NCBI GenBank assembly: GCA_039704465.1
Contig: JASFAU010000011.1
Coordinates: 930,001 to 994,000, forward strand
Length of the DNA: 64,000 nt
DNA from: Plasmodiophora brassicae
Lineage: Eukaryota; Endomyxa; Phytomyxea; Plasmodiophorida; Plasmodiophoridae
Reading direction: 5' to 3'
The position numbers were made by a program, and so were the translations under genes. The notes under the pieces are model-generated. The model was not told the DNA's origin. It was given only the letters and a program-made list of their open reading frames with translations, and made no database searches. Below, piece by piece: positions 20,357 to 32,800 of this stretch; within the stretch, counting starts at the first letter, position 1; every line of letters starts with the position of its first letter.

Positions 20357-23300
20357 ATGTTGGCCGCGCGGTGCCTGCTGCGACGTCACCGGCGCGTGCG
20401 GTCGCTCGTGGCACCGTCGCTGCTGCCGGTACTGGCACGCGGCCGGCACTGCGTCCCGGTCCGGTTCCAGTCGTCGAAAGCGCCGGCGGCCGCTGAGGCG
20501 CGTGCCGGGCTGCCTGCCGCGGGCCGACCGCACGGGATCCCGTACGCGAACCTGACCATCGGGGTACCGAAGGAGGTTGCTGATGGGGAGGCGCGCGTCG
20601 CCCAGACGCCGGACACCTGCGCCGCGCTCGTCCGGAAAGGGTACGACCGTGACGCGTCGTGGAAGAGGAGATAGCGACCGCTGAGCCGAGCTCGTCGCAG
20701 GTTCCGCGTGGTCGTCCAGTCGGGCGCGGGCGCCGCCAGCAACTTCTCGGACGCCGACTATGCGGCCGCCGGCGCCACGATCGTGCCGACGGCCGCCGAC
20801 GCGTTCAACGCGGACATTGTCCTGAAGGTTCGCCCGCCGATGTCGCTGTTCCCGCCCGACCAGGACGGGTTCCACGCGGCCGGCGTCGTCCTGCACGAGC
20901 TGGATATGATGCGCCGGGGCGCCACGCTCATCTCCTTCCTGCAGCCGGCCGTCCACACCGACACGGTCGACAAAGCCAGGTCGAGCGGCGTCAACGCCCT
21001 CGCCATGGATTGCATCCCGCGTATCACCCGCGCGCAGGCCATGGACGCGCTCAGCTCCATGTCCAACATTGCGGGCGTCCGGGCCGTCATCGAGGCGGCC
21101 AACGCGTGCGTCGTGCGCCCCCCACCCCTCTCCCGAGTGTGCTCTGACGTCCCGCGACGTACAGGTACGGCCGGTTCTGGAGCAAGCAGATCACGGCCGC
21201 TGGAACGACGCCGCCGGCCAAGGTCCTGGTCCTCGGGGGCGGCGTCGCTGGCCTGGCCGCCGCCGCTCAGGCCAAGAACCTGGGCGCCATCGTTCGCGTC
21301 TTTGACGGTACGAACGCGGCACCTGCGCGCCCCATGCACCGCTGCCGGCCTAACGTTCCCCATCCAGTTCGCGAGGCGGTTGCCGAGCAGGCGCAGAGCA
21401 TCGGCGCCGAGTTCCTGCGCGTCCCCGGGTTCGAGGGCGCCGAAGGGGCCGGCGGGTACGCGAAGGAGATGAGCGAGGAGTTCCTGGAGGCCGAGCGGAC
21501 GCTGTTCGCCGACCAGCTCCGCGAGGTCGACATCGTCATCACGACGGCGCTGATCCCGGGCAGGCCCGCGCCCCGCCTCATCACCGACGACATGGTCGCG
21601 CTGATGCGCCCCGGCAGCGTCATCGTCGACCTCGCCGCCGAGGCCGGCGGCAACGTCGCGACAACCGTCCCTGGGCGCGCCGTCAAGGTCAGGCCGCGTT
21701 AATTCGTCGACGACGACACTGACTTGTGACCTTCGACGCGCGCGCGCGCACAGGTTGCCAACGACGTCACCTGCATCGGGTACACCGACCTGGTCAGCCG
21801 CATGGCGACGCAGGCGTCGTCGATGTTCGCCCGCAACCAGCTGACCTTCCTGCTGGGCGCGCTGCGGTCGTCGCACGGCGACGAGTTCCTCATCGACGTC
21901 GACGATGGTCTCCGGGGGTTTGGCGCCGGTCGGGTCGCGCGCCCCATCCCTAACCCTGCCCCGCTCAGTTGTGGCACGCTGCGCGCTCGTCACGCTGAAC
22001 GGCGACCTCATGTGGCCGGCGCCGGCGCTTCCGTCGCCGTCGCCGCCGAAACCGAAACCGTCGTCGGACAAGGTCGCCCCGGTGTCGTCGTCGCCCGAGT
22101 CGGAAGCGTTCCGGACGAACCTGCGCCGGTCCCTGCTGCTGTCGTCCGGCGTCCTCGGCCTGCTGGGCCTCGGCGGCGTGGGCGCCGGGGCGGCCTTCAC
22201 GGGCATGGCGACGACGTTGGCGCTGAGCGCCATCGTCGGCAACCAGACCGTCTGGAACGTGGCGCCGTCGCTGCACTCCCCGCTGATGTCGGTGACGAAC
22301 GCGATCTCGGGGACGACCGCGATCGGCGGCCTGCTCTGCATGGGCGGCGGGTACGCCCCCGACACGCTGTCGCAGGCGTGCGCCGCCCTGGCCGTCCTGC
22401 TCAGCTCGGTGAACATCGCCGGCGGCTTCCTCGTCTCGCACCGCATGCTGGCCATGTTCAGGTACGTTGCCGAGGCGGGCACTGAATCGCTTTGTGGCTT
22501 CCCCTCACCATCTCATGTCTGTCGCAGGCGCCCTGGCGACCCGCCCGACTACGCCTACCTGTACGCGCTGCCGGCCGCTGCGTTCGGCGGCGCGTACCTG
22601 TCCGGCGTGCACATCGCCGGCGTGCACGCCATGGGCTTCCTGACGTCGTCGCTGCTCTGCATCGCGTCCCTGTCGTGCCTGTCGTCGCAGTCGACGGCCC
22701 GGGTCGGCAACACGCTCGGCATGCTGGGCGTGGGCGCCGGCCTGGCCACGACGGTCGGCGCCCTGCACGCCGACCTGCCGCTGCTCGTCCAGATCGGGTC
22801 GGTGGTGGCGGCCGGCGGCTCGCTCGGCGCCTACATCTCCGGGCGCGTCTCGCCCGTCCAGCTCCCGCAGACGGTCGCCGCGTTCCACTCGCTGGTGGGC
22901 GCCGCCGCCATGCTGACGTCCGCCTCGGCCTACTCGGCGATGACGACGATCGATGCCGTCCACGCCGCTGCCCTGGTAAGCCACCTGGCGCGTTGCCGAC
23001 GCGCGCGCGCCCGCTCTCTGACACACACACACACACGTCCAGTTCTCGGGCATGTTCATCGGCGGGATGACGCTGACCGGGTCGATCGTCGCGTTCGCCA
23101 AGCTGCAGGGGCTGATCTCGTCCAAGCCGATGACGTTGCCGGGGCGCGACCTGATCAACGTCGGCCTGTCGGCGGCGTCGCTGGCGGCGCTGGTCCCGTT
23201 CATGGCCGACCCGGCGTCGCCGGCCGGGGCCGCCGCCCTGGCCGCCTCCGCCCTGCTGTCGACGTCGCTGGGCGCCCACGTCACGTCGTCGATCGGCGGG

Positions 23301-24337
23301 GCGGACATGCCCGTCGCCATCACCGTGCTGAACTCGTACAGCGGCTGGGCGCTCTGCGCCGAGGGGTTCATGCTCCAGAACGACCTGCTGACGATCGTCG
23401 GCAGCCTGATCGGGTCGTCCGGCGCCATCCTCTCCTACGTCATGTGCCGGTCCATGAACCGCAACCTGGCCACGGTCCTGTTCGGCGGGATCGGCGCCGA
23501 GCGCCCCGCCCAGGGGGCGTCCGCCGACGTCAGGCCGTACCAGGAAACGTCGGCGAGGTACGTTGTTGCGTCCGGGGGCGTTGCTCGCGCGCGCTGACGT
23601 CTCGGTCGACAGCGCGGTCGCGGACGCCCTGCTGAACGCCAGGAAGGTCGTCGTCGTCCCCGGGTACGGCCTGTGTGTCGCCGGGGCACAGTACTCGCTG
23701 GCGCAGATGATCAAGGCGCTACGTGACCGCGACGTCGACGTGAAGTTCGCCATCCATCCGGTGGCCGGGCGCATGCCCGGCCAGCTCAACGTCATCCTGG
23801 CCGAGGCCGGCGTCCCGCACGACATCGTCCACGAGCTGGAGGCGATCAACGACGAATTCAAGGAGACCTGCGTGACGCTGGTGATCGGCGCCAACGACAC
23901 CATCAACCGCAGCGCGGAGGACGACCCGAATTCCCCCATCAAGGGTACGTAGCTGGCGGGCGCCGTCTGCACAGCGCCCGCTGCCCATTGAACGGTACGA
24001 TTGCGATTGGTCAGGCATGCCCGTCCTGCGCGTCTGGGACTCCAAGAACGTCATCATGTGAGTGCAATCGCGCGCGCGATGATCATCGATTGACGACCCA
24101 TGTGCTGTGCAGCCTGAAGCGATCGATGGGCGCCGGGTACCTGGACATTGGTCGGTCGGCTCGCGTCTGGGTTGGTGGGCCCGGGCCCCAGGTCTGAGCG
24201 TGTGTGTGCGCGTCGCGCTCCCAGATAACCCCGTGTTCTACGACGAGAAGACGCAGATGCTGCTGGCGGACGCCAAGGCGAGCTGCGACGAACTGTACGG
24301 CCACATCAGCAACCGCGCCGGCGCCAGCAAGCCCTGA
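20357..24337 (+). CDS. NNT: Mitochondrial NAD(P)+ transhydrogenase, proton-translocating
   Basis: Twelve exons: 20357-20640, 20701-21105, 21165-21307, 21368-21687, 21754-21907, 21969-22461, 22528-22975, 23043-23557, 23613-23944, 24015-24057, 24113-24150, 24225-24337. Order: Arg-rich presequence, domain I for NAD(H) ([18 protein letters not shown]; Rossmann [47 protein letters not shown]), the membrane domain II, then domain III for NADP(H) ([72 protein letters not shown]). It uses the proton gradient to make NADPH. The fused order matches animal NNT. All junctions keep frame. Confidence 0.95.
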
Positions 24338-24429
24338 TCCCCCAGGTGCCCCCAGTCATCCCGTTCTATATTTAAACGCAGTCTACTCTGGTCGGCACAC
24401 TGGCCATCTCGGTCTCGACGGCCAGGTCG

Positions 24430-24831
24430 TCATCGGCAGCACAGCCAGTGCGTCCGTTTCGGCTGCGGCGTCGCGGGGGGTTCCTGCTGCCCCGGTTCTT
24501 CTTCCCGGATGGGCTGCGACCCCGTCTGGAACGACGCCGTGTAGTTGCCCGTGTTGGATTCGTTCGCGCGCCGCCGCTCCGTGAAGTCGATGTCGGCGCC
24601 GGGCACGACGAACAGGCGCAGCTTGTCGCCATCGGCAACGCCGGCCTCCTTCAGCGTCACCTCGTTGCGCTGCAGCTCGTCGTCGTCGTGGACCAACCTC
24701 ATGAACTGCGGCGACACGGGCACCTCCCGGCTCAGCGCCGACTTCAGCTGGAACACCGTCGACGTGTCGTGGATGCGCAGCTTGAACGACGACCCGTCGT
24801 TCAGCACCTTGACCTTGACCTTGATCTTCAT
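24430..24831 (-). CDS. Ubiquitin-like domain protein with CC tail
   Basis: 133 residues. Residues 1-75 form a ubiquitin-like fold (MKIKVKVKVLNDGSSFKLRI, TVFQLKSALSREV, QRNEVTLKEAGVADGDKL). A Pro/Gln/Glu-rich linker follows and the protein ends HWLCCR. A Cys pair at the very end recalls membrane-anchored ubiquitin-fold proteins that are lipidated, though CCR is not a standard prenylation box. No Gly-Gly terminus, so conjugation is unlikely. Convergent with NNT (92 nt). Confidence 0.65.
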   Translation of the reverse strand: MKIKVKVKVLNDGSSFKLRIHDTSTVFQLKSALSREVPVSPQFMRLVHDDDELQRNEVTLKEAGVADGDKLRLFVVPGADIDFTERRRANESNTGNYTASFQTGSQPIREEEPGQQEPPATPQPKRTHWLCCR

Positions 24832-25283
24832 CGTGTCAGGCGCGCGCCGCGCCTGCCCGCCGACAGCAAACGGTCGTCGTTGTCGCGTGCGTGGTCGATA
24901 CCTCTACCCCATGCGCCTCGGGGATATCCCGCATACGACCGCCTACAAATATCTCGCGTACGGTGGCCCGGGTGGCAGTGATCGTCGCCGGGCCAGTGCC
25001 TGTCGGCCCCCACGTGCGCCACTGTAAACGCAGCACAGCAGCAGCTGTGCGCCCCGCAAAAAAGCACACGCAGCGGTCGCGGAACGACGACGCGCCTGAG
25101 TGTGGGACGCCGGCGGGAACCCAAAATTAGGCGCAGGGGGCGCGCGGGGCGGGGACGTGTTCGGGGAGGGCGTTACGCCGTCTCACCGCGACGTTGTGGC
25201 TGTGGGCCGCGGAAAATAGTACGACCCGGCGCCGTCGGTAGTAGGCGCCGTGGTGGTGGTGGTGGTGGTGAGAGGGCGTCGTC
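24832..25283. promoter_or_regulatory. Shared upstream region of the ubiquitin-like gene and GSK3
   Basis: Divergent start codons 24831 and 25284 bracket about 450 nt without a gene. A (GGT)n run occurs just before the GSK3 ATG (25250-25270). No recognised promoter element. Confidence 0.4.
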
Positions 25284-26719
25284 ATGGCGACGGGAGCGCC
25301 GGCGCAACCGCCCCAACCTGGTCAGTCGGCCGCGCGTCGCCCCCTGCGATTGCCGTGCTCGTCGTCTGATACGGGGCGCGTCACGCACACACAGACGTCG
25401 TCGGGGCGCCCGCCGACGACTCCGTTGGCGGCCAGTACGAGAACGTGGGCGTCATCGGCAACGGGTCGTTCGGTGTCGTCTACCGGGCCAGACACAAAGG
25501 CACGGGCACGATGTACGCCATTAAAACCGTCCTGCAGGACGTCAGGTACAAGGTCGGGCCCCGGCGCGCACGCGCCCGCCCCCCCTTTGATCAGGTCGCC
25601 TGATCAACACGTCGTTGTGCTCGCAGAACCGCGAGTTGCAGATCATGCAGGAGTTGCACCATCCGAACGTGGTGGAGATGAAGGCGTTCTTCCACCAGAA
25701 GCACCAGGTGAAGGACGAGGTGTACCTGAACGTCGTCATGGAGTTCGTCCCCGACACGATCTACCGGGCGATCCGCAACCACAGCAAGGAGAAGTCTGTG
25801 CTGCCGCTGTTCACGTCCAAGGTCTACATCTACCAGATGTGCCGCGCCCTGGCCTACTGCCACCGCATCGGCGTATGCCACCGGGACATCAAGCCGCAGA
25901 ACCTGCTGCTGGACCCGGACGCGCACGTCGTCAAGCTGTGCGACTTTGGCAGCGCGAAACGCCTCGTCGTCGGCCAGCCGAACGTCGCCTACATCTGCTC
26001 GCGGTACTACCGGGCGCCCGAGCTGATCTTCGGGGCGACCGACTACACCACCACCATCGACATATGGTCCATGGGATGCGTCTTCGCGGAGATGTTCATC
26101 GGCAAGCCATTGTTCCCAGGCGAGGGTGGCGTCGACCAGCTCGTCGAGATCATCAAGGTCCGCCCGCCCCTGTGGCGCGCAGGGTCGCTCCTCCCGTCGT
26201 CTGACGCTCGCCCTGTAGATCCTGGGGACGCCGTCGAGGGACGAGATCCTGGCGATGAACAAGCAGTACACCGAGTTCCGGTTCCCGCAGGTCAAGGCGT
26301 ACTCGTGGGCCAAGGTGTTCCGCGGGTCGCTGCCGGACGACGGCATCGACTTCATCTCCAAGATGCTGATCTACCGGCCCGACCAGCGCCTGACGCCGAT
26401 GAGGGCGCTGGCGCACCCGTTCTTCGACGAACTGCGCCAGCCGGGCATCACCATGCCCGACGGGAAGCCGTTGCCGCCGCTCTTCGACTTCCTACCCGAT
26501 GGTATGCGCCGGACGGCGTTCGCTGTTGTTGCTTGAAGCGTGCGCCCCGTGCTGATCCCCGTCTGCTGTGCGACAGAGCTGCAGCAGGCCAAGGACGAAG
26601 GGTACCTGGAGCGGATCCTGCCGCGGTCACCGTCCGCGTCGACAGGCGTGGCGGCGTCCAGCAGCAGCAGCGGCCCTGTTCCGCCTGTGCCTGCACCCGC
26701 ACCGCTGCAGTCGGCGTAG
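25284..26719 (+). CDS. GSK3: Glycogen synthase kinase 3 (shaggy-type Ser/Thr kinase)
   Basis: Exons 25284-25320, 25395-25552, 25627-26157, 26219-26501 and 26577-26719. Kinase motifs: [12 protein letters not shown] (P-loop), [10 protein letters not shown] (VAIK Lys), [12 protein letters not shown] (catalytic loop), [11 protein letters not shown] (DFG), [13 protein letters not shown] with the activating Tyr, [20 protein letters not shown] and YSWAKVF. These are diagnostic for GSK3. The N-terminus is short (about 24 residues before the glycine loop) and lacks the inhibitory Ser motif of GSK3-beta. Intron 1 (74 nt) ends in CACGCACACACAG. Followed 211 nt later by ATG101. Confidence 0.95.
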
Positions 26720-26929
26720 CAGGCCGCCGGGGCCCCGTCCCTGTATTAAATTAAGCATCCGGTTGAATTGGTCGCTCTGGGTGCACAGCAGTGTGAGCAG
26801 TGGCGTCGTGACTGACGCACGAACGAAGGGGGGAGCGGGTTGGGGGCGCGGCGCAGTCCGTGGCAAGTCCGCGGTGCAGCTGGCCGGGTGGTGACCGTCG
26901 ATAGCGGCCGATGCCGTGACGTCGGCGCG

Positions 26930-27743
26930 ATGAACCTGCAGAAGTTCAGCATGGAGGCCATTGTGGGTCGTCCGCTGCGTGGTCGCGCGCCGGGCTGACC
27001 GCTCGCGCGCCCCTGTAGGAGATGGAGAAGTTCCGCGTGCGGACTGTCCTGCGAGGTAGCGGGGACACACACACACACGTGCCGTTCGTCTGACCCATGC
27101 CGGCAGCGCTGGTGCACACGATCCTGTTCAATCGGGCGCTAGGCCCGATCCGCATCCGCGACGTCGAGTGCGAGGGCATCCAGATGCGTTTCACGGCGAT
27201 CGACGACGAGCGCATCGTGGAGTCCGTCGAGCGCAAGATCGAGGCGACGTACGCCGCCCTGGAACGCGACGGGCAGGGGACCGTACGTCGGTGCACACCG
27301 ATCGTTCCTTCGTGGTCCTACCTCGGTCCTGTGCAGGTCACGTTGTCGTTCTACGAAAAGCGCCCTGTGAAGACGTTGTTCTTTGCGACGCGCGACGAGA
27401 AGATCATCTGGGAGCAGTGGTGCATCCCCGTCGCCGTGCGGGAACGTGTACGCGTTGTTGGCGAATCCGCGCCCGGATGCGTCCCCGCGAGTGCTGAGTC
27501 GGTTCTCAGGCGATGGGCGGCGCCGAACCCGTCGACATCGAGGACCAGCTGCGCGCCCGCCTGATGTTCATCGTGCGGACCGTGAACGACGCGCGCGACC
27601 ACCTGCCGCCCATCCCGCCGGACGTGCCCATGTACCCGGTCGAGTTCACGTACGCGTCCAGCGGGGCGGGCGCATCGCCCAGCGAATCCTGGTCCGTCTC
27701 CATCCGGCGCATGCTGCGGGAAGGGCCGCCCAAGTTCACGTAG
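26930..27743 (+). CDS. ATG101: Autophagy initiation protein ATG101
   Basis: Exons 26930-26962, 27019-27055, 27107-27282, 27337-27447 and 27510-27743. The protein starts MNLQKFSMEAIEMEKFRVRT, continues LVHTILFNRALGPI, then SFYEKRP, the WF-finger-like stretch WEQWCIPV, and the C-terminal HORMA half AEPVDIEDQLRARLMFIV and SWSVSIRRML. This matches ATG101, the HORMA partner of ATG13 in the ULK/ATG1 complex. ATG2 is also in the window (34781-38947). Exon 1/2 border uses ATT then GTGGGT. Intron 2 contains a CA run. Confidence 0.82.
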
Positions 27744-27871
27744 ACGCGATGAACCCGTCTTCGTGCGCGGCGCAGACGCCGTCGCGGTTCCGTCTCGTCG
27801 CGGGGCGCCGCTTCTGCAGCCGACACCTTCGTGTGGGCGGCGGTCGTGCATGGCCGGCCCCCCGCCGTATA

Positions 27872-29234
27872 TTACATGAGTTGCACCTTCTGTAGGGCCG
27901 CCTTCAGGACGATGGACTTGACGTCGTTGAACACGGTCTTGACGTTGTTCTTGTCGGTGGCGGTCGTGAAGTGGAAGTACATTGTCCTTCTGGTGCCGAT
28001 CTCGTCGAACGCCTTCTGGCCCGCCTCCAGGTACAGGTTCTTCATGAACAGCGACGCCGACTCGTAGCTGCCGTCGCCCACGTAGCTGGGCAGGTGGGCC
28101 TGCAGCGGGTACTTCCTCAGCTTGTCCCGGAACAGGTCCGATTTGTTCAGGAACACGATGACGGACGCCCTGGCCAGCGCCGTCGCCCCGCATATCGACG
28201 AGAAGAGCGTCAGCGATTCCGTGATGCGCGGCGTCACGTTGTCCTCCCAGCACTTCTGGTCATACTCCGATCTATCGCTAAGGTTAAGTCGTGGACGACG
28301 CGCGCGCGCGCACGCCCCCGATCGCCCCTTACATTGCAGCAACGAACAGGACCGCGCTGACCTCGCTGAACGAATGGATCCACTTTCTCCGCTCGCTGCG
28401 CTGCCCGCCGACGTCGACCACTGTGCCACAACACGCGCCAATGAGTAACGATCGTCGTGCGTGCAACAACGCGACATGCGGCGAGGACGTCGGAATGTGG
28501 CGCCGTCGCCCATTTCGAACTCCTCCTCGACGATGCCGACGCTTCGGACGCGCGACAGCACGATGTCCTCGACGCTGGGCGCCCAGGACGGCGTGGCGAT
28601 GTCCTCCACCTTGTCGAAGAAGAACTGCGCGTTGTCCGACAGGTGGAAGTGCCGGCGGTGCTCGAAGACAGCGCGGATCTGCGGCAGTTTCCACATGCGC
28701 GCGATGACCGCCCCGCGATCCGGCGTCAGGTCGAAATTCGCGAACCTGAACGAGTACGGGGGTTCGTCGATTCAGAGGTGTGCCCCGTTACGCGGACACG
28801 CCCGCAGTTTCGAACGACCTCCAGGCGGAGATGCTGGCCATTTCGGCGGCCTCCTCGTCGGTGAAGATCAGCGGTGGCTGTATGGCGTCGGCGACGACCT
28901 TCAGGGAGACGGCGCGGATCAGCTGCTGGATGTCCGAGACGATCATGGACTGCAGGACGGGTTTGAAGAACTCCAGGTCCACTTTGGAGTACCCGGCGCC
29001 GTGCAGGATGCGCATCTGCTTGAACAACGTGCTCTTCCCCGATTCTCCTGAGCATGATGGTCAGCGTCGACGATGGACGAACGGCGCCCATGTGGCGCAC
29101 CGACCGGATCCAAGCAGTAACAGTTTATGGATCTTGGATTCGCGCATGTGGACCGCACGTAGGTCGGTGGTGATCGCGGCATCCTGTCGGACCTCCTCCT
29201 GGTCCGCATCGACTGCCGACGACCCGCCACACAT
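27872..29234 (-). CDS. Heterotrimeric G-protein alpha subunit
   Basis: Five exons: 29234-29105, 29047-28798, 28745-28489, 28420-28333, 28271-27872. Motifs in order: [19 protein letters not shown] (P-loop), [12 protein letters not shown] (switch I), [17 protein letters not shown] (switch II with catalytic Gln), VFLNKSDLF (guanine specificity) and [13 protein letters not shown]. The P-loop is formed across the first splice. The N-terminus reads [14 protein letters not shown], so the Gly2 needed for myristoylation is not at position 2, although Cys2 could be palmitoylated. Convergent with ATG101 (128 nt). Confidence 0.92.
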
Positions 29235-29391
29235 TGTGCCTCGGCGGACGTATACGTACGTATCCCACCGCAATAGCACTAGCAAACCCCAGATACCGAT
29301 CGACTACTGCACGTCGACGTCCAACCGATCGCCCACTGTACTGTACATATCCACTCTTGAGGGGCACCGTCGAGCGCCAATCTGTTTCGAC

Positions 29392-29396
29392 AAAAA
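29392..29396 (-). terminator. Pol III terminator for tRNA-Ala
   Basis: A run of five T on the minus strand begins 13 nt after the 3' end of the tRNA, as expected for RNA polymerase III termination. Confidence 0.55.
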
Positions 29397-29408
29397 CACA
29401 ATGAAAAT

Positions 29409-29481
29409 GGAGGATCCGGTAATCGAAACCGGGACCTCGTCGTTGCTAACGACGCGTGATGACCAACTACACCAATCCCCC
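29409..29481 (-). tRNA. tRNA-Ala (anticodon AGC)
   Basis: A 73-nt cloverleaf on the minus strand. The acceptor stem GGGGGAT pairs with ATCCTCC and includes the G3:U70 wobble that identifies alanine tRNAs. The D arm contains TGGTGTAGTTGG (A box), the anticodon stem CGTCG/CGACG encloses loop TTAGCAA with anticodon AGC, the variable loop is AGGTC, and the T arm is CCGGT/ACCGG around TTCGATT (B box). No intron; CCA not encoded, as usual for eukaryotes. Confidence 0.9.
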
Positions 29482-29567
29482 AACTGCTGAGAGCTGAACA
29501 GCGAGAAGTGCCTTGTGACGATTTCAGTTCAGTTCGTCTCATTGTCACCCACAGGCCGCAATTGAAA

Positions 29568-29654
29568 TACCGTAAAGTTCGATGCGCTGTGCCTTGCCAT
29601 GCCATCACAAACTGCGTAGCAAACGGAAGGCACAGCGCATCGAACTTTACGGTA
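29568..29654. repeat. Perfect 28-bp inverted repeat (hairpin)
   Basis: Arms 29568-29595 and 29627-29654 are exact reverse complements over 28 nt, separated by 31 nt. The arms are unrelated to the transposon ends nearby. A transcript would form a long perfect stem. It lies between tRNA-Ala and the PPTC7-like phosphatase. Confidence 0.85.
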
Positions 29655-29883
29655 GTGTGCCACAACCCCGCACATGAGGAAGCGAGATACGCGGCCGTCG
29701 TTCTGCCATCTAGCGACCGGATGTCCGCAGAGCGAGGAGCCGACGGCGTGACCGCCGCCATCGCGCGCGTTCTCGACTCTGCAGAGCCCGATGCCCATGC
29801 ACCGACTATACGATGGGCCCCCTTATCGGCTATCGCCGCAAGTCGCTGTTCAGGACACGAATCGACCTGCGGACCTGGACTGG

Positions 29884-32800
29884 ATGAAACTCCGCGTCGT
29901 GAGAAGTGCGTGGCGAGACTTGCCGGAGCGCCGCCTCAGAAGTATCATCATGCCGCTGCTGTTCGTGTTAGCGTTGTTCGGGGCGGTCATTCCGCATGGA
30001 TCTCCGCTGTTCCTGCGCATGGCGGGACGCACCATGCCCAAGCAGCCCGCTGACCCCGCGACCAGCGACCAGGACGCCTTCTTCGTCCGACATGATCTGC
30101 AGTCGTTCGCTGTCGCTGATGGCGGTGCGAAAACGACATAAACGCACTCCTCGTTCCACGACCTCTAACTTCCTGTGTAGTAGGAGGATATGGACAGATG
30201 TCAGCCGAGGTCTCGAGGGGCCTCCTGCGGAACATCATCCAGGGCCTTGACGAACTGGGTCCGGCCTATCAAGCGGACGCGGCGGAGAACGCTGTCAATG
30301 ATCTGGACAATTGGTATCGGAGCATGTCCCCATGTTCTGGATTGCACAACGGGAAATTCGGCGGGTCGACTCTACTCTGTACGTTGATTTCGCGCAATCC
30401 CATCATCAGGCCGGTCTAACGCCCGGTATCCCTGATCGCGGGAGCGTACAATAATTGTACGTTCGCGCATTTTTGGGCAATCACGGACCTGAGCCCAATT
30501 GAGGCGAACGTACAATTATTGTACGTTCGCTGGCCAAATCCTGCAATTTTCAAAGCTGGATTGTGAAGGAACCACAGCGTTGTGTGCACAGTAAATCAGA
30601 TCACTCGCCAGCATGCACGTTATATTTAGCCCCTGCAGAAAACTGGGCTTCTCCATTCTGTGGTTGTCGAGTCGGTGTGAGCTGTGCAGCTGCGCTGGAC
30701 GTCGGTTTGCTGTCAGCAAGCTAGGAGTGAGTTTGAGCACGGGTGAAATGGGCGACCTAGCGACATTCTTCGAGGATGATTTCCTTACATCCAGTGACGA
30801 TGAGCAGCGAGTTGGGGACTCCGATCCGAACGAATCCGTGTGGCAACACAAGAAGGTGAAGACTTCCAACGTCACATTCTCAAACACCAGCGTCGACGAG
30901 GAACTGATGGCGGTGGCCAAAGAGGAAGTCGCTGCGGTGTCGGCGAAGGTTCGTCGCGTGATGGGGAAAGAACACCCAGACCTCAGCGATTGCGTGAACT
31001 ATTTCCTGAACGGCGTCATCAACGAGCTTTTCGACGCACTGGGGGAAGGCGTTCCGACTTCTGAGACCATCACGGGGCAAGATTTCACCGACTTTGTCAG
31101 GGTCCTGGCGTACATCTCGATCTACAAGACGACTCCTTCCATCTTTTTCGACCCGGAACGTGCACACCTGTATCCGGCAGCGGCGAACTTTTCACAGGAT
31201 AAGTTCAGGGTGGTCATGACCGCGTTTAAGACGAAGCGCGATTCTGATAGCTCAACGGCGACGACGTGGGATCGGCCGTTCTCCACTGACGCCTTGGTCC
31301 GACGAACGGAGATCGCGTTTACGAGAACGTCCTGTGCGGTGGCGTTCGTGCAGCCGCAGTCGATTCTGTCAATCGATGATGACCAATACCGGCTCACTTC
31401 TGCGTTGTCCGAAGAATTGCTCGGGTTTACCCGGGTTAACAACGAGAAGAAGGCGTTCGGCATTGTGTCCACGAACGCTGTCTCCTTGACGTCAGGCATT
31501 CTGCTGGGAATGCGGCTCCTTGGAAAAGGCGAAGGGTACGGCGACGTCGTTCGAATTCTGTTGATGAATATGCACTCCGTTCAGCTGCCTGAAAGCGTTC
31601 GAGGAACCAACCTTGTATGCCTTGATCGAGGGTACCTGCAGCCAAATCTGATCCAGTACCTACTGTCATGCGGATTCGAAATCCTGGGGACGCACAAACG
31701 CATGAAGACGTTTCCGTTCTCCTTCAGCCAAGGAGCGTCGCAAGGCATGGTTGGGAACCAACTGTAAGCCCACATCGGTCTCCACCACAGCGGCCCTCTG
31801 ACGATATGACTTGAACAGTGTTGTCGCGGAAGCTGGAGCGAAATCCTCTACGTCGCCAAACGCAAGTACGGCGAACGAACCTTGTACGCTGTGGCGTTCC
31901 GATCAGGCAGAGGTCGTGTCGTCACTATGGTTACAAGCAGATCGAACTTCACTTCGTGGGTGTATACCGCGAAGAATGGACAGAAGTGGCTCCCGTCCCT
32001 TCCGGGGTCTCATTTGATCCAAGAAGCCATCGACGACCACGTCGTTGCACTGAGTGACGCTCAAGGCGGGCATGATTGGCACATCGTTCGCACTGGCTGC
32101 TCGAAGGTCACATCGACTTTGGCAGCAGCTGTCGTCCGTGCATTCGCTCGGTCGCTCACTGAAGGAGAGATTGAGCTTCTGCAAAGCCTGTACATTGACA
32201 TTGCTGATGACGCCGAGGAACCGCCGATCGTTGAGTTTACTCGAGACGAGCTTAACGCAAAGACCGTCCATGAGCTGAAGGACTTGGCGGCGTCCCTGAA
32301 CTTAACGCGTGTCTCGTCCGCCCCAAGCCGGTACTGGTTGACCGCATTTTCGAATCGATGGCCAGCGTCAAGCTCATGACCAAGCTGCTGAAGCTATGGT
32401 TCATGAAGCCCGTTCGAAGCCCAGGAATGAAAGTGGGATCCGCCAACGAGGTTCACATCTCGACGGCGCTTTCTTCCTGGATGGACATATACGGCAGCGG
32501 TTGGTCTGTCGCGAACGGCGAAATCGTTCATCGCGGTCTCCTTCAGAGCCGCGAAGTTCCCGTTCTGGCGACGTCCATCGATGGGGCCACTGTTCTCCAC
32601 AGAGTCGTCGATGACGTCGTTGTATCGTCGCTTGTCTGCGTGATTGAGTTCAAGACGGCGACGGAGAACTCGACGGAACGCGAGGCCAGATCGCGATTGC
32701 AGAGCGCCAGGGACATCGTCGGTGACAGCAACTGTCGCATGTTCGAATTCGACGCTCGCTCTCCCCTGTTCAAGACGACCGTCTGGACGGCCGCGTATCG

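Noticed and set aside
23560..23612. Possible frameshift in NNT between domains II and III
   Set aside because: A GT-AG intron ending GGTCGACAG restores the frame and the conserved sequence, so no frameshift is needed.
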